From Bartonella australis AUST/NH1 (GTDB lineage Bacteria > Pseudomonadota > Alphaproteobacteria > Rhizobiales > Rhizobiaceae): a stretch of DNA of 64,000 nt. The first letter of the stretch is position 1; each line of letters begins with the position of its first letter. Position numbers and translations under genes: made by a program. The stretch spans positions 1,054,001 to 1,118,000 of the forward strand of contig NC_020300.1 of NCBI RefSeq assembly GCF_000341355.1, in the 5' to 3' direction. Under the pieces are notes generated by a model. That model was not told the origin of the DNA, made no database searches, and was given only the letters and a program-made list of their open reading frames with translations. Shown here in pieces: positions 1 to 12,335 of the stretch.

Positions 1-1154
1 GCATCGTTAAAACAACAAACAAAATCGTCAAATAAATCACGTAAACGAGAAAAACGATGAGGTTGCACAATAGCAATAACCCGCCCTTTCGCACTTTCTC
101 GAGCAGAGTGCAAAACGGCCTTTATTTCAACCGGATGATGCCCATAATCATCAAATATTTCGATACCACGCCAACTCCCTGTCTGAGTAAAACGGCGCTT
201 TACTCCACCAAATTCCGCTAACCCTTTCCGAATAGATTCATTTGAAATACCGAGCTCGTGAGCAACAGCGATCGCCGCGGTAGCGTTAGAAACATTATGT
301 TGTCCTAGCATCGGCAAAACTAAATTTTTAAGTTCAACCTTCGTACCTGTTTTTCGCGAGCAAATAAGGACATCAAAATGCATTTTTCGACCCTCTATCG
401 AAAGATTAAGGAAACGGACATCAGCCCGTGGATTTGCGCCATAAGTAACCACCCAACGGTCATCAATGCGATCAGCTAATGCCTGAACCTCTGGGTGATC
501 AACACACATAACGGAAAAGCCGTAAAAAGGTACATTCTCCACAAATTTTCGAAAAGCTCCACACAAGGTATCAAAATTACCATAATGATCTAAATGCTCA
601 GAATCAATATTGGTAACAATAGCGATATCAGCGGGCAATTTTAAAAATGTACCATCACTTTCATCGGCTTCAACTACCATCCAATTTCCGCTACCCATAC
701 GCGCATTGGTTCCGTATGTATTGATGATGCCGCCGTTAATTACTGTCGGATCAAAGTGACCTGCATCAAGAAGCGCCGCTACCATAGATGTAGTAGTCGT
801 CTTGCCATGCGTACCGCCAACAGCAATCGTTTGGCGAAAGCGCATCAACTCAGCCAACATTTCCGCACGCTTAACAATTGGTAAGTGCCTCTTCTTGGCA
901 GCGATATATTCAGAATTTGTTTTTTTAATAGCAGTAGAAATAACAACAACTTCTGCCGCTCCTAAATTTTCAGCCTTATGACCTACATAGATATTAATCC
1001 CCTTATCCCGTAAGCGTTCGATATTTGCATTATTAGCTTGATCAGACCCTTGAATTTTATAACCGAGGTTATGAAGGACCTCGGCAATCCCGCTCATACC
1101 GATACCACCAATTCCTACAAAATGAATAAGTCCTATATTAAGCGGCATTTTCAT
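1..1154 (-). CDS. murC: UDP-N-acetylmuramate--L-alanine ligase MurC (partial, runs off left edge)
   Basis: MurC adds L-alanine to UDP-MurNAc, the first amino-acid step of the peptidoglycan stem peptide, in the cytoplasm. Reading from 1154 leftward gives a start with the Rossmann-like motif [17 protein letters not shown], an ATP-binding [12 protein letters not shown] (near 780-835) and the ligase motif [13 protein letters not shown] (near 140-160). About 385 residues are present; MurC is usually about 470, so the C-terminus lies outside the window. I chose ATG at 1154 because GGGAG lies 7 nt upstream; ATG at 1148 is an alternative. It overlaps the end of murG by 17 nt, so it is translationally linked to the dcw operon. 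Confidence 0.96.
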   Translation of the reverse strand, partial: MKMPLNIGLIHFVGIGGIGMSGIAEVLHNLGYKIQGSDQANNANIERLRDKGINIYVGHKAENLGAAEVVVISTAIKKTNSEYIAAKKRHLPIVKRAEMLAELMRFRQTIAVGGTHGKTTTTSMVAALLDAGHFDPTVINGGIINTYGTNARMGSGNWMVVEADESDGTFLKLPADIAIVTNIDSEHLDHYGNFDTLCGAFRKFVENVPFYGFSVMCVDHPEVQALADRIDDRWVVTYGANPRADVRFLNLSIEGRKMHFDVLICSRKTGTKVELKNLVLPMLGQHNVSNATAAIAVAHELGISNESIRKGLAEFGGVKRRFTQTGSWRGIEIFDDYGHHPVEIKAVLHSARESAKGRVIAIVQPHRFSRLRDLFDDFVCCFND

Positions 1155-2274
1155 CAAAATACTCCCTTTTAATATTTAATACCGACCGCCCTGCAATCAA
1201 CGCTTCAACTGCATCTGCAAGAAGGGTGGTTGCACGAGGTTGCCCAGCCTTTTTTGCAGCAAGTGCTTGTTTTTCTAATAAATGTGGTTCGCGACAGGCT
1301 TTTGCTAAGAGAAAAGCGAGCATTTGCCCATTCAAATCTTTTTCTGCTACGATTTGAGCTCCTCCCATAGCAGCGAGCGTAGCTGCGTTCGCCGCCTGAT
1401 CGTGATCTAAAGCGTGTGGATACGGGATAAATAAAGCCGGCCGGCCAATCACCGCTATTTCACAAACAGTTGAAGCACCAGAGCGCGCTAAAATAAAGTG
1501 AGAGCGAGCGATATGTTCTGCCATATTGTCGAAAAAAGATGCAATCTCTGCCTGCACTCCCATATCGTTATAAATTTTTACTAAATTTTTAGTTTCACTG
1601 CGAACTTGCTGGATGATACGCAGGCGCTTACGCACGTTATTATCAAGTAAAGCGATTGCTTCGGGAACAATTTGTGAAAAAAAAGAAGCCCCTTGACTCC
1701 CGCCAAAAACCAAAAAATAAAACGGATCTTCACCAAGAGACGGAGAATAACAAATTTCCGCTGCTTTGAGGACGGCTTCACGAACAGGATTACCTGTAAG
1801 AAGCATTTTACGGGCGTAAACACTGTCATCCGCTAATAAACCACCCGCTATCATGCGTACTCCAACAGCCAACATTCTATTTGCGCGACCCATCACAGCA
1901 TTTTGCTCATGAATAAATGTCAAACGCCTCGTTAAGATAGCAACCAAAAGCGGTGGGAAAGTCGGATAACCGCCAAATCCGCCAATAAGGACAGGACGTA
2001 ACTTGCGAAAAAGCATCCATGATTGCGTGCTCCCCTTCAGCAAAGACCAAAACGCTTTTATGAACGCAAAAGGACAACGTCGCACCGATGTCGCTGACGA
2101 AATAATATGAATATGCTTTTCATCAAAATGGCGTACAAAACGCCTAGCTCTTTCATCTGTTGCTAAATGAACATCATACCCACGCTGCCTTAACTCAACA
2201 GAAAGTGCTTCCGCGGGAAAAAGATGCCCGCCTGTACCACCCGCAACCAAAACAATAACTTTTTTCTGCGTCAT
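1138..2274 (-). CDS. murG: UDP-GlcNAc:lipid I N-acetylglucosaminyltransferase MurG
   Basis: MurG converts lipid I to lipid II at the inner face of the cytoplasmic membrane. The 378-residue protein has the glycine-rich GGTGGH at residues 12-17. A C-terminal UDP-GlcNAc pocket is seen as [19 protein letters not shown] followed by [14 protein letters not shown]. Length is normal for the family. Its start overlaps the ftsW stop by 4 nt (ATGA) and its end overlaps murC, as expected inside the ftsW-murG-murC segment of a dcw cluster. Confidence 0.97.
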   Translation of the reverse strand: MTQKKVIVLVAGGTGGHLFPAEALSVELRQRGYDVHLATDERARRFVRHFDEKHIHIISSATSVRRCPFAFIKAFWSLLKGSTQSWMLFRKLRPVLIGGFGGYPTFPPLLVAILTRRLTFIHEQNAVMGRANRMLAVGVRMIAGGLLADDSVYARKMLLTGNPVREAVLKAAEICYSPSLGEDPFYFLVFGGSQGASFFSQIVPEAIALLDNNVRKRLRIIQQVRSETKNLVKIYNDMGVQAEIASFFDNMAEHIARSHFILARSGASTVCEIAVIGRPALFIPYPHALDHDQAANAATLAAMGGAQIVAEKDLNGQMLAFLLAKACREPHLLEKQALAAKKAGQPRATTLLADAVEALIAGRSVLNIKREYFDENAA

Positions 2275-3431
2275 AATATAGAGCCTGAAACGATAGGTGG
2301 CAAAAAATCCGAAAGTCGCGCCTCTGGTCGGCGACGTGTTAAACTAAGCAAAATGCCCATCGAAATCGCAACTGCCATCATAGATGAGCCACCATAAGAA
2401 ATAAACGGTAATGTCATTCCTTTTGGAGGCAGCAAATGGAGATTAACCGCCATATTAATGGCTGATTGAAAACCAATCATCATCGCTATACCTGTAATGC
2501 TAAGACGCGTAAATGAATCGCGTGTATTTAACGCTATATAAAGCGAGCGTACGACGATAAAACCAAAAAGTGCCATAATCAATAAACAGAAGATGACGCC
2601 ATATTCTTCCGCTGCAACAGAAAATACAAAATCTGTGTGGCTATCGGGGATAATACGTTTAATAGTACCTTCACCTGGCCCTTGACCAAACCATCCACCA
2701 TTTAAAATAGCTTCGCGCCCCGCGTCTGCCTGAAATGTATCACCTTCGCCTGTCAAAAAACTATTAATACGTTGGCGTACATGGTGAACAAACAAATAAG
2801 CCGAAAAGCCTCCTGAAATACCTAAAAAAAGAAATAAAAAAACAACGGTCAGAGACACACCTGCCACAAAAAATAGACTGCCCCACGTCGCGCTAATCAA
2901 AAGTGTTTGACCAATATCAGGCTGTAAAACAAGAAGTACGCAACAGATAGCGTAAACTATGATCGCCAATAGATACCTAAAAATACCGTACTGTTGCATT
3001 TGGTCTGAAAAAAGCCAAGCAGACATAATCACGAAAGCTGGTTTCATGAATTCCGAAGCTTGTACGGAAACACCAAATACAGAAATCCAACGCTGCGCTC
3101 CTTTTACTTCAAAGCCAAACAGTAAAGTTATAACCATGAGAATGAGCGCCATAGCCAACAAAAGAGCGCATAAACGGCGGATATTACGGGGAGAAAAAAA
3201 GGAGATAGTAATCATAACGAAGAGTGCAAAAACACTAAAAATGAGATGCCAACGAACAAAATAAAAATTATCGATAATCCCAATTTTTTTTGCAACAGTA
3301 GGACTCGCCGCAAAAGACAACATAACGCCGATCCCCATTAGGATCAAACAAGCAGAAAAGATAGAACGATCGATCGTCCACCACCAATTAGCAATTGGAT
3401 CGCGATCCGCACGAGTGAGCGCCATCTTCAC
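2271..3431 (-). CDS. ftsW: Lipid II polymerase / cell division protein FtsW
   Basis: FtsW is a SEDS-family integral membrane glycosyltransferase that works with FtsI at the septum. The 386-residue sequence is hydrophobic throughout, consistent with about ten membrane segments. It carries the family signature near the C-terminus (PPKGMTLPFISYGGSS) and the large-loop GPGEGTIKRIIPDSHTDFVFS region. The outer start is GTG at 3431 with AAGGGA about 5 nt upstream; an ATG two codons inside (3425) is also possible. It lies between murD (125-bp gap) and murG (4-nt overlap). Confidence 0.97.
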   Translation of the reverse strand: MKMALTRADRDPIANWWWTIDRSIFSACLILMGIGVMLSFAASPTVAKKIGIIDNFYFVRWHLIFSVFALFVMITISFFSPRNIRRLCALLLAMALILMVITLLFGFEVKGAQRWISVFGVSVQASEFMKPAFVIMSAWLFSDQMQQYGIFRYLLAIIVYAICCVLLVLQPDIGQTLLISATWGSLFFVAGVSLTVVFLFLFLGISGGFSAYLFVHHVRQRINSFLTGEGDTFQADAGREAILNGGWFGQGPGEGTIKRIIPDSHTDFVFSVAAEEYGVIFCLLIMALFGFIVVRSLYIALNTRDSFTRLSITGIAMMIGFQSAINMAVNLHLLPPKGMTLPFISYGGSSMMAVAISMGILLSLTRRRPEARLSDFLPPIVSGSIL

Positions 3432-3556
3432 TTAATCCCTTCCATAATCCTGTCAAAAGCGATACCGCCTTTCCTACGTCTTTTTAACGCATATTCCGAA
3501 TAGATTTACGCTCAAAAGGATTCTGGATCGTTAACGTAGAATATTTTTTACGCCCC

Positions 3557-4954
3557 TCACTTCTCTAACTGTGTAACGAAAGAAATGAAGGCCTCTCCAC
3601 GCTCTTCATAATTTCTAAATTGATCGTAACTTGCACAGGCTGGTGAAAATAAAACAACGGATTCTTTTGTAGCATCATAAGCCGCATCAACGGCTGCTTC
3701 ACGCACCGCATTTTCCAGTGTTAAACTCACAGAAAAAGGAAAGGCAGAACCAATAACGTGAGAGAATTTTTCCGCGGAAGCACCAATTAAATAAGCTTTA
3801 CGAATTTTACTAAAAAATCTTTTAAGGATATTAATTCCACCTTCTTTCGCTTGCCCTCCAACGATCCAAAAAATATCATCAAAAGTAGAAAGTGCGAAAG
3901 CCGACGCCTCTGCATTAGTAGCTTTACTATCATTAATAAATAAAACTGATCCGATTTTGCAAACCCGTTGCATACGATGCGCAAGCCCTACATAACTTGC
4001 TAAATGTTTCTCTATATCCAGATCACTTATTTTTAGCACTTGCAATGTCGCTAAAGCCATGAGAGCGTTCTGCACGTTATGGCTGCCACGCAGTGAATCC
4101 ATATCAGCAAGATCTGCGAGCATATAACGCCGCCCGTGACGGACAGAGAAGAGTTTTGTTCCTTCCGCATAAAAACCATTTTCGATAACATGCCCCTCAG
4201 AAATTGCTTCTACTTGGTGGCCTTCATTCACAAGCCGTTGATATAGAGCTCCACAAACCGCGTCATTAATTGAAATCAATGCGTGAAAAGCTTTAGAAAC
4301 TAAACGCCCCTTGACTTGCGCGTAATAGGCAAAACTACCATGACGATCAATATGATCAGGTGTCAAATTTAATAAAAGGCCCACTGTTGGTCGAAGAGAC
4401 GGCGTTAAATCAATTTGAAATGACGAACATTCAATGACATAAATGCGCTTCTCTACAAACGGCTTTAGCGTTAATATGGGAGTCCCTATATTCCCCCCCA
4501 TTTGTACATCATAACCTGTCTGCTCTAAAAGATGGACGAGCAAAGTTGTCGTCGTTGATTTGCCATTCGTACCTGTAATGGCAATGAATGGAACATCTTG
4601 ATCGCAAAAACCATGCTGCTGTAAAAAATGATTTCGTGCACGAACAAATAGTTCAACATCGCCGACAATTTCTACGCCCGCCTGCTGTGCCCTACTAACT
4701 GCCCAATGAGGCTTAGGATGAGTTAAAGGCACTCCAGGTGCTAGAACCAACGCAATAAATTCTGACCAATCCTCATAATAGAGATTTTTCGTTGGAATAT
4801 TTTTCTCACGAGCAGCTTCTACGCAAGAAAGATTATCATCCCACGCAACCACTTCTGCTCCACCAGCAATGAGCGCCTGTGCCGTAGCCAACCCCGACCG
4901 CCCTAGTCCCAGTAAGGCAACTTTTTGACCTTTATAACATTCAACAGAAATCAC
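3557..4954 (-). CDS. murD: UDP-N-acetylmuramoyl-L-alanine--D-glutamate ligase MurD
   Basis: MurD adds D-glutamate to UDP-MurNAc-L-Ala in the cytoplasm. The protein has 465 residues. The N-terminal domain shows [15 protein letters not shown] (about 14-28), the ATP P-loop [10 protein letters not shown] is at 128-137, and the C-terminal domain contains [19 protein letters not shown] typical of MurD. It sits 4 bp after mraY. The 125-bp gap between its stop and ftsW is the longest break inside this cluster, so a secondary promoter there is possible, but I see no clear one. Confidence 0.97.
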   Translation of the reverse strand: MISVECYKGQKVALLGLGRSGLATAQALIAGGAEVVAWDDNLSCVEAAREKNIPTKNLYYEDWSEFIALVLAPGVPLTHPKPHWAVSRAQQAGVEIVGDVELFVRARNHFLQQHGFCDQDVPFIAITGTNGKSTTTTLLVHLLEQTGYDVQMGGNIGTPILTLKPFVEKRIYVIECSSFQIDLTPSLRPTVGLLLNLTPDHIDRHGSFAYYAQVKGRLVSKAFHALISINDAVCGALYQRLVNEGHQVEAISEGHVIENGFYAEGTKLFSVRHGRRYMLADLADMDSLRGSHNVQNALMALATLQVLKISDLDIEKHLASYVGLAHRMQRVCKIGSVLFINDSKATNAEASAFALSTFDDIFWIVGGQAKEGGINILKRFFSKIRKAYLIGASAEKFSHVIGSAFPFSVSLTLENAVREAAVDAAYDATKESVVLFSPACASYDQFRNYEERGEAFISFVTQLEK

Positions 4955-4958
4955 GACT

Positions 4959-6029
4959 TTACCTTAGCTTAAGCGTTGAAAGACCAATCAACGCCAAAAC
5001 AATCGAGATAATCCAAAAGCGTATCACGATCTGGCTTTCAGTCCAGCCTTTTTTTTCAAAATGATGATGGATCGGAGCCATAAGGAATATACGCCTTTTC
5101 GTCAATTTGAAGTGGCCCACCTGAATGACGACAGATAGCGCTTCCAAAACAAAAAGGCCGCCAATAACAATCAAAACAATTTCATGCTTTGTCGCTACAG
5201 AAACAACACCTAATAGTCCCCCAAGAGCTAGCGAACCGGTGTCGCCCATGAAGATAGCGGCCGGAGGTGCATTAAACCACAAAAAGCCGAGCCCTGCACC
5301 AACAACTGCTCCTAGCAAAACAGTCAATTCACCTACCCCTTGCACATAATGGATTTGTAAATAATTAGCAAAATTCATATTACCAACGAGATAAGCAATC
5401 AATGCAAAAGACGAGGCGGCAACCATCACAGGAACAATAGCAAGTCCATCAAGACCATCAGTCAAATTAACTGCATTACCTGTTCCTACAATAACGCAGG
5501 CCGTAAAGGGGATGAAAAACCAACCTAACTCGATAAAATATTCCTTCACAAAGGGCAAAGATAATCCTGGCGACCCAGTTTGTAAAAAGATAAAAGAAGC
5601 GCCCGCCGCAACTAAAAACTCTAAGCCTAACCGCGCTTTGCCAGAAAAACCTTTATCTGTTTGCTTTGTTACCTTGAGATAATCATCATAAAATCCGATC
5701 CCCCCGAAAAACAGCATGACCAGTAATGATACCCAAAAATAAATATTCGATAAATTACACCACAAAAGCGCAGATACCACAACGCCGACTAAAATAACCA
5801 ATCCACCCATAGTGGGTGTTCCAGCCTTTTTGAAATGAGTCTGAGGGCCGTCAGCCCGAATTGGCTGCCCTTTGCCCTGCCGTACTTTGAGAAAAGAAAT
5901 AATACTAGGACTAAATAAAAAAACAATCAAACCCGACGTCAGTATAGCCGACACCGTACGGAAAGTGATATAACGAAAAACATTGACACCTGGAAACCAA
6001 TCACTCAGGAAAGAAAGAAACAGCATCAT
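4959..6029 (-). CDS. mraY: Phospho-N-acetylmuramoyl-pentapeptide-transferase MraY
   Basis: MraY makes lipid I by moving phospho-MurNAc-pentapeptide onto undecaprenyl phosphate in the inner membrane. The 356-residue polytopic protein has the catalytic aspartates in [16 protein letters not shown], the [14 protein letters not shown] motif, and the histidine loop [12 protein letters not shown]. Length matches the family (about 360). It lies 21 bp after murF and 4 bp before murD, in the standard murF-mraY-murD order. Confidence 0.97.
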   Translation of the reverse strand: MMLFLSFLSDWFPGVNVFRYITFRTVSAILTSGLIVFLFSPSIISFLKVRQGKGQPIRADGPQTHFKKAGTPTMGGLVILVGVVVSALLWCNLSNIYFWVSLLVMLFFGGIGFYDDYLKVTKQTDKGFSGKARLGLEFLVAAGASFIFLQTGSPGLSLPFVKEYFIELGWFFIPFTACVIVGTGNAVNLTDGLDGLAIVPVMVAASSFALIAYLVGNMNFANYLQIHYVQGVGELTVLLGAVVGAGLGFLWFNAPPAAIFMGDTGSLALGGLLGVVSVATKHEIVLIVIGGLFVLEALSVVIQVGHFKLTKRRIFLMAPIHHHFEKKGWTESQIVIRFWIISIVLALIGLSTLKLR

Positions 6030-6050
6030 AACGCAAAAACCTTGTTAAAA

Positions 6051-7478
6051 TTATAAAGGGATCACTTTATACTGATCAAGGAGAGTAGCCACAATATGCG
6101 ATGAACGAACGCTGTGAGATGACTTGATCATAACGAGATCTCCATCTGAAATTTCGGTGCAAACGAGAGGGAGGATTTTTTCTATATGTTCAGCATAATG
6201 AATCTTGACGTGCGGGGAAAGATCGGCGGCTAAAGGCTTCATTTCCTCACCGACTAAAAAAACTGGGTTAGCGCCTGAAGCACGGATTGGTTCAGCAAGG
6301 TCGCGATGAAATTTTTCGCTGTGAGCTCCTAATTCAAGCATATCACCCAAAATAGCAATTCGCCGACCACATGAGCCTACCTGCCCCATAGCAAGAAGAC
6401 TGAGGGCTGCCCGCATAGAAGCAGGATTAGCATTATAACTTTCATCTATTAAATGAAATTCGCCACCACTAGGTAAAGATAGCCGATAACGGGCACCACG
6501 GCCTTTTTGAAGAGAAAAGTGGCTCAAAGGGAGCGCAACACGAAATAAATCGGCACCTATCGCATCACACGCTGCAATAACACCCAAACTATTTTGCACA
6601 ATATGTCGACCGGGAGCGCCAATTTTAATCATCATACCTTGACTTTGACCAGAAATACAAACACTCACACGAGAATAATTCGCTAAAAGGCAAATCTCCT
6701 TCGCTTGGTAATCAGCATGGTCCAATTCACCAAAACTCAGAATCTTTTTTACACCGCACTGTTTTGCTTTTTGAACTAAATAAGAAAAAAAATCGCTATC
6801 TGCATTTAAAAGAACGACACCCTCATCGTCCAATCCTTCGAAAATTTCGGCTTTTGCATCCGCGATTTCTTCGAGATTTTTGAAAAAACCTATATGCCCT
6901 GTAGCAATCTGAGTGATCAAGGCTACGTGCGGGCGAATTAACTTCACCAGAGGACGAATTTCGCCTTTATGGTTCATACCAATTTCAAATATAGCGTAAT
7001 CACTGTCAGCAGGCATTCGCGCCAAAGTCAGAGGAACACCCCAACAATTGTTTAAAGAATCAAGGTTAGCGTGAACTTTCCCAATAACTCCAAGTGCTTG
7101 TTTAAGAGCTTCTTTTGTTGTCGTTTTTCCAACAGAACCTGTTATAGCTATAATCTTAGCTTTTGAACGTTTGCGTGCTGCTTTCCCGAGTTCTTCTAAT
7201 GCTCGTAAAACGTCAGCAACAACGAATAATGGAGCTGATAATTTTTTCATTGTGGCTAAACGATCTTGCGCAATAATAAGAACCCCAGCTCCCCGCTCAT
7301 AAGCTCGTGCAGCGAAATCATGACCATCGAGATGAGCACCTTTAATACAGAAAAAAATATCGCCTTCTACGAGAGTTCGACTATCAATAGAAACCCCGGA
7401 AAAAGTTTCCGGTAAGTGCCCAATCGCGAAACCATTAATTGCAGCGAGGAGTTCTTCTTTACCCCATAAAGCCTTCAT
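6051..7478 (-). CDS. murF: UDP-MurNAc-tripeptide--D-Ala-D-Ala ligase MurF
   Basis: MurF attaches D-Ala-D-Ala to the UDP-MurNAc tripeptide, the last cytoplasmic precursor step. The 475-residue protein has an N-terminal [20 protein letters not shown] domain, the P-loop GSVGKTT at 114-120, [14 protein letters not shown] and the Mur ligase C-terminal GDMLELG region. Its start overlaps the murE stop by 4 nt, so translation is probably coupled. Confidence 0.97.
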   Translation of the reverse strand: MKALWGKEELLAAINGFAIGHLPETFSGVSIDSRTLVEGDIFFCIKGAHLDGHDFAARAYERGAGVLIIAQDRLATMKKLSAPLFVVADVLRALEELGKAARKRSKAKIIAITGSVGKTTTKEALKQALGVIGKVHANLDSLNNCWGVPLTLARMPADSDYAIFEIGMNHKGEIRPLVKLIRPHVALITQIATGHIGFFKNLEEIADAKAEIFEGLDDEGVVLLNADSDFFSYLVQKAKQCGVKKILSFGELDHADYQAKEICLLANYSRVSVCISGQSQGMMIKIGAPGRHIVQNSLGVIAACDAIGADLFRVALPLSHFSLQKGRGARYRLSLPSGGEFHLIDESYNANPASMRAALSLLAMGQVGSCGRRIAILGDMLELGAHSEKFHRDLAEPIRASGANPVFLVGEEMKPLAADLSPHVKIHYAEHIEKILPLVCTEISDGDLVMIKSSHSVRSSHIVATLLDQYKVIPL

Positions 7479-8926
7479 TTATCGTATTCCTTCAAAGCAG
7501 CGATTATTTTTAAACGATCTGAAAAAGGATACGTCTCCCGTCCTATAATTTGGCCATTTTCGTGACCTTTTCCAGCAACAATTAATGTATCCCCAGCTTT
7601 AAGTAAACCTACTGCGTGACGAATGGCCTCGCCACGATCTGCTATTTCTATTGCTTCCGGTACTGCTTGTAAAATATCTTGCCGAATTTTCGCTGGTATT
7701 TCAGTGCGGGGATTATCATCGGTTATAATAACGATGTCAGCCTTATTTTTCGCAATTTTCCCCATCAAAGGCCTCTTGCCTTTATCACGGTCACCGCCAC
7801 ATCCAAAAACAAGAATTAAACGTTTTGGTGTAAAAGGGCGGACGGAGAGCAATACCTGCTCTAAAGCTTCTGGCTTATGAGCATAATCTACATAAATAGG
7901 CGCGTTATCTACTGTCTTTCCGACCAACTCTAACCGACCTGGTGCCCCTTGTAATTTTTCAAGAGAATGAAACACTTTATCCGAAGATATACCCGTCACA
8001 ACTGCTAAACCCGCAGAAATAAGTGCATTAGCTATTTGAAAATCTCCTGCTAAAGGCAGATCAAATGTATAAATATCGTTTCCCATACGGCACTCAACGC
8101 GCTGTTTTGAACGTTGATGCTCAACACGATTAATTGTGATAAACTGCCCCTTACGCCCGACGGTCAACACTTGGCGGCGTGCCTGCGCGACATGGTCAAT
8201 AACCTTCTGCGAATAAATATCGTCCGCAAAAATAAGAGCAGGCGCATCACGCGGCAAAAGCGCATCAAATAATTTCATTTTAGCACTCAAATAATCTTCC
8301 ACACACGTGTGATAATCCATATGATCACGTCCCAAATTAGTGAAGGCAGCGGCTGCTAAATGCACCCCATCGAGCCGACTTTGATCAAGACCGTGCGAAG
8401 AAGCTTCGAGTGCCGCATGTGTAACACCCTCATCGGCCATCTCATGTAATAAACGATGCAATACCACCGGATCAGGCGTTGTTAGAAAACCGTAATCACT
8501 ACGTTGGGGAGAAATAACACCCACCGTCCCTACACTGGCAGCACAAAATCCAGCATATTCCCAAATTTGCCGAAGGAAAGATACAACTGACGTCTTACCA
8601 CTCGTACCCGTGACGGCCACTACAGTCTCGGGCTGAGAACCATAAAAACGTGCAGCCGCTATAGCTAAGCTATGACGTACATCAGAAACACGCAAAATCG
8701 GAACAGGTAAATTCTCAAAAACAAAATCACAATCTGTAATAATTGCGCACGCACCACGCCGTACAGCATCGTACACATATTTTCTGCCATCCGTTTGTTT
8801 CCCTTGAAGAGCTACAAAAACATAGCCAGGTGATATCTGCCGAGAATCCGCACTTATTCCCGTGATTTCAATTAAGGCAAGACGTTCATCCTTAGTATAT
8901 TCTGCAAATAATGTTTCAAATAACAC
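7475..8926 (-). CDS. murE: UDP-MurNAc-L-Ala-D-Glu--meso-diaminopimelate ligase MurE
   Basis: MurE adds the third stem-peptide residue. The P-loop GTSGKTS is at 107-113, followed by [15 protein letters not shown] and the substrate-specificity motif DDNPR in [15 protein letters not shown] indicates meso-diaminopimelate rather than lysine, as expected for a Gram-negative. At 483 residues it is full length. It is 17 bp downstream of ftsI and overlaps murF by 4 nt. Confidence 0.97.
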   Translation of the reverse strand: MLFETLFAEYTKDERLALIEITGISADSRQISPGYVFVALQGKQTDGRKYVYDAVRRGACAIITDCDFVFENLPVPILRVSDVRHSLAIAAARFYGSQPETVVAVTGTSGKTSVVSFLRQIWEYAGFCAASVGTVGVISPQRSDYGFLTTPDPVVLHRLLHEMADEGVTHAALEASSHGLDQSRLDGVHLAAAAFTNLGRDHMDYHTCVEDYLSAKMKLFDALLPRDAPALIFADDIYSQKVIDHVAQARRQVLTVGRKGQFITINRVEHQRSKQRVECRMGNDIYTFDLPLAGDFQIANALISAGLAVVTGISSDKVFHSLEKLQGAPGRLELVGKTVDNAPIYVDYAHKPEALEQVLLSVRPFTPKRLILVFGCGGDRDKGKRPLMGKIAKNKADIVIITDDNPRTEIPAKIRQDILQAVPEAIEIADRGEAIRHAVGLLKAGDTLIVAGKGHENGQIIGRETYPFSDRLKIIAALKEYDK

Positions 8927-8943
8927 GGCTACTCACCTTTATA

Positions 8944-10698
8944 TCAATTTTTTACTGTTGTTTTAGCTAACCTTAAATCGCCGCCCGTTCCTGAAATTGC
9001 TTCATATTCTTTTTTAAAATCTGACTTTATTCCGAGAAAACTGGCCGAACGGCGAATAATATTAGCCAGTGTTGGCCCAGCATTCATTGCTGCTGTTGCC
9101 GAATGTTTTCCAACTTCAGGCTGAGGTTCATCAATAATTGTTAAGACAACATAAGAGGGATCATCAATAGGGAAAGCAGCAAGAAAACTATTAAAATTTT
9201 TTGTTGTAGAATATTTTCCATTCTCAACTTTTTCAGCTGTTCCTGTCTTTCCGCCGACGCGATAACCTTCCACCCTTGCGTTACGCCCAGAACCAATGCT
9301 ACTATTCAATTTATAAAGGTAGCGCATGTCTCGACTGGTTTGAGATTTCACGACCTGTTTAGCGTGTTTCAGAGCTTGTTCTTCAGTGCGCATCAAAAAT
9401 GTAGGCCCTATTAACCAGCCGCCATTCATTAAAGCAGCTGCCGCTGCCGCTGTCTGTAATGGCGTTGTTGCCATACCGTGCCCAAAAGAAATCGTCATCG
9501 AATTAATATCCCGCCAATGGCGCGGCTCTATAGGGCGAGCAACCTCGGGTAGTTCTATTGTCATGCGATCAAGTAAACCAAGACGTTTCAAAAAATCGCG
9601 ATGTCGATCAACCCCCACTGCCAGAGCTTCTTGAGCAGAACCAATATTAGAAGAGTAAATAAAAACTTCCTTTAATGTTAAAGGGCGATTTTTTCCATGG
9701 AAATCGTGGATAAAGTAACCACGACCAGCTTGAATTGGTTTTGAAGCATCAATGACACTATTTAAATGAAAAATGCCTGAGTTAAGTGCCATCGCCGTAG
9801 TAAAACTCTTAATGATCGATCCCATTTCAAAAGTTCCAGCTGTCATTCGGTTAAGGCGGTTACTTTTTAGAGCATCGACGGGGTTTCCGGGATTAAAATC
9901 AGGTACAGACGCCATAGCCAAAACTTCACCAGTACGGATGTTTAAAATAACAGCTCCCGCTGCTATTGCTTTATAACGCTCCATCGCCTTCATGAGTTCA
10001 CTGCGTACAATAGCCTGAATACGCACATCAATTGAAAGTTGAACCGGCTTTAACGATGTTTCACTTACAAGACCGGTTTCACGAAGAACACTCAAGCCAG
10101 TATCATCAATGTATTTTTCTATGCCGGCTATGCCTTGGTTATCAACATTAACCATGCCGAGAATATGAGAGGCCACAGGACCATCTGGGTAAAAACGGCG
10201 TATTTCAGTGCGAAAACCGACGCCTGGGATACCAAGTGCCATAATTTTTGTTTTTTGTGTTGGGCTCAGCCCACGCTGAATCCAAGAAAAACCGGACTTT
10301 CTTTTCAAACGCCGATAAGTTTCCTGCCAATTAAGTTTCGGCAAAACCGTTGAAATCAGTTCGATTGTTTCATCCACATCGACAATGCGACGCGGCTCAG
10401 CAAAAAGCGAGTAAGTTTTAATATCCGTCGCCAATAAACGCCCGTTACGATCGACAATATCAGGCCGCGTGGCCAATTGCGGCACCACTGGTCCCTTCGT
10501 TTCTTCAATTTGACCATCTTCAAGCCCATAAGAAATAAGGCACCATCCCATAATTCCGTAAAGAACGAGAAAACATAATAAAGAAAAAATTAAGCGGGGG
10601 CGATCAGAATATGAGCGATGAATAGGAAAATTTTTAAAATTCGATTGACTATTTAAACGTGTTTTTTTTCGCGGAAACGGAAACGATAATTTCATCAC
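8944..10698 (-). CDS. ftsI: Septal peptidoglycan transpeptidase FtsI (PBP3)
   Basis: FtsI is the class B penicillin-binding protein that crosslinks septal peptidoglycan as partner of FtsW. The 584-residue protein has a basic cytoplasmic N-terminus, one membrane segment at about 35-58 (LIFSLLCFLVLYGIMGWCL), a dimerisation domain (RPDIVDRNGRLLATDI), then the transpeptidase triad: SIIK with S294, SSN at 349-351 and KTG at 484-486. Its start overlaps the ftsL stop by 4 nt. Confidence 0.96.
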   Translation of the reverse strand: MMKLSFPFPRKKTRLNSQSNFKNFPIHRSYSDRPRLIFSLLCFLVLYGIMGWCLISYGLEDGQIEETKGPVVPQLATRPDIVDRNGRLLATDIKTYSLFAEPRRIVDVDETIELISTVLPKLNWQETYRRLKRKSGFSWIQRGLSPTQKTKIMALGIPGVGFRTEIRRFYPDGPVASHILGMVNVDNQGIAGIEKYIDDTGLSVLRETGLVSETSLKPVQLSIDVRIQAIVRSELMKAMERYKAIAAGAVILNIRTGEVLAMASVPDFNPGNPVDALKSNRLNRMTAGTFEMGSIIKSFTTAMALNSGIFHLNSVIDASKPIQAGRGYFIHDFHGKNRPLTLKEVFIYSSNIGSAQEALAVGVDRHRDFLKRLGLLDRMTIELPEVARPIEPRHWRDINSMTISFGHGMATTPLQTAAAAAALMNGGWLIGPTFLMRTEEQALKHAKQVVKSQTSRDMRYLYKLNSSIGSGRNARVEGYRVGGKTGTAEKVENGKYSTTKNFNSFLAAFPIDDPSYVVLTIIDEPQPEVGKHSATAAMNAGPTLANIIRRSASFLGIKSDFKKEYEAISGTGGDLRLAKTTVKN

Positions 10699-11099
10699 CG
10701 CGCGCCTCTTTGGACAACTCTATTAATATGAGAAACATGATTATTAAGAGGAGAAATCTTACCCGCTATAAAACTGTTTTGTTTGATCAATTCTCCAATT
10801 TGATCATGCCAGCCTAATGGAATATCTCGCAGTTCGACAACTTGGCGGGGCTGTATCATCTCCAAATTAAGCTCTTTTTGATAACGTTTTGCCAGTTTTT
10901 CCATGCGTGAAGGTTCTATCATCACAGCCCACTCAGCATAAAACAAATTAACCATATCTTTCTCGGCTGCAATTTCGCGCTCAATACGGTGAACTTCACC
11001 AATTTGTTTTTGAACATCACACTTCACCTTATAAGTAAGGCCTGCCATACAGATCATGATCACCACTAAAATCACATCTAATGTGCGAAACATTACCAT
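10695..11099 (-). CDS. ftsL: Cell division protein FtsL-like (bitopic membrane protein)
   Basis: A 134-residue protein with one N-terminal membrane helix (about 5-24, [19 protein letters not shown]) followed by a predicted coiled-coil stretch (about 28-50) and a short periplasmic tail. FtsL sequences diverge strongly, so the call rests mainly on topology, size and position between rsmH (7-nt overlap) and ftsI (4-nt overlap), the normal ftsL slot. FtsL would scaffold FtsW/FtsI with FtsB and FtsQ. Confidence 0.8.
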   Translation of the reverse strand: MVMFRTLDVILVVIMICMAGLTYKVKCDVQKQIGEVHRIEREIAAEKDMVNLFYAEWAVMIEPSRMEKLAKRYQKELNLEMIQPRQVVELRDIPLGWHDQIGELIKQNSFIAGKISPLNNHVSHINRVVQRGAR

Positions 11100-12145
11100 T
11101 TCTTACTGCCTTCAAAACTGGCAATTTCTGCCAAGTCAAACAATTTCATATCCGCCACGACGGCCTCTTTTTCGGTACGTACACCAACGCGCAGCCTTGC
11201 AGAACGTGCACGAGGATTTTGCCGCAATTCTTCTTCATTTGCAATTTTTCCACCTTTAAACAAAGGGACAAATGTCGCTGGAACAGATTCTATTTCAGGA
11301 AGATAGCGTGATCCTCCTCCTTTACCCGAACGTGCAGAAAAAAATCTTTTTACCATACGATCTTCAAGCGAATGGAAACTAACTACTCCCAAACGGCCGC
11401 CTGCTTTCAAAACTCGCTCAGCCGCAAATAAGCCGCGCGCAAGTTCACCAAGCTCATCATTGACATAAATACGCAGTGCTTGAAATACGCGCGTCGCAGG
11501 ATGAATATGATCTCCCTGCTTACGACCTACTAAAATCTCAATAGCGTCAGCAAGATCGCTCGTTCTCAAAAAAGGGCGGACACGGCGACGTTTTTCAATC
11601 ATTCGCGCAATTCGACCCGCGTGACGCTCTTCCCCTAATTTTCTAAACATCCGCGCCAAATCATCTATTTTAAAGTGATTAACAACGTCGCCTGCTGTGA
11701 AACCAGTTTGCGCCATTCGCATATCCAACGGGCCATCTTTTTGAAATGAAAACCCCCGTTCAGCTTCATCAAGCTGCATCGAAGAAACGCCAATATCGAG
11801 AATAACCGCATCTACTTTCCCTTCAACGACGCAATCTAATCGTGAAAACTCCGTTTGCACTAAACGCAAGCGTGGGAAAAATTCATCGACGAGTGGCTGC
11901 CCCTCGCGAATTGCAAAAGGATCGCGATCAAGAGCGATGACATCTGCGCCTGCATTCAATAAGGCACGCGTATAACCGCCGGCACCAAAGGTACCATCAA
12001 TCACCCTTGCCCCAACTAATGGTGCGAGCCCGGCTAAAACCGGCTGCAATAACACAGGAACATGACGCCTAGTTTCACTACTTTTATCTACCAAAATAAC
12101 CCATCTTGATTTACGCTTTTCCAAATCGATAGCTGCCAACAGCAA
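11093..12145 (-). CDS. rsmH: 16S rRNA (cytosine1402-N4)-methyltransferase RsmH (MraW)
   Basis: RsmH methylates C1402 of 16S rRNA using SAM. The core shows [15 protein letters not shown], the SAM loop [34 protein letters not shown] and [16 protein letters not shown]. It is the first gene of the dcw cluster here. The start is uncertain: the longest frame begins with TTG at 12145 and no in-frame ATG precedes the conserved [12 protein letters not shown] about 19 codons further in, before [10 protein letters not shown], fits family N-termini better. No mraZ lies upstream, unlike many dcw clusters. Confidence 0.95.
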   Translation of the reverse strand: MLLAAIDLEKRKSRWVILVDKSSETRRHVPVLLQPVLAGLAPLVGARVIDGTFGAGGYTRALLNAGADVIALDRDPFAIREGQPLVDEFFPRLRLVQTEFSRLDCVVEGKVDAVILDIGVSSMQLDEAERGFSFQKDGPLDMRMAQTGFTAGDVVNHFKIDDLARMFRKLGEERHAGRIARMIEKRRRVRPFLRTSDLADAIEILVGRKQGDHIHPATRVFQALRIYVNDELGELARGLFAAERVLKAGGRLGVVSFHSLEDRMVKRFFSARSGKGGGSRYLPEIESVPATFVPLFKGGKIANEEELRQNPRARSARLRVGVRTEKEAVVADMKLFDLAEIASFEGSKKW

Positions 12146-12335
12146 AGGATGTCGTCACAACAAAAATTTCAACTCTCATGCTCACTATAATCAATGAAAG
12201 AAAATTGAGTTAAAATCGACCTGATGCATATATTAGCTTATCGCATTTAAAGAAATGTTATGATTTTTAAAAAAATTCTTTATTTAAGTGCACAATTTAA
12301 TAAAAACGTGCAACCGTGAAGTTTCTATAAAGGAT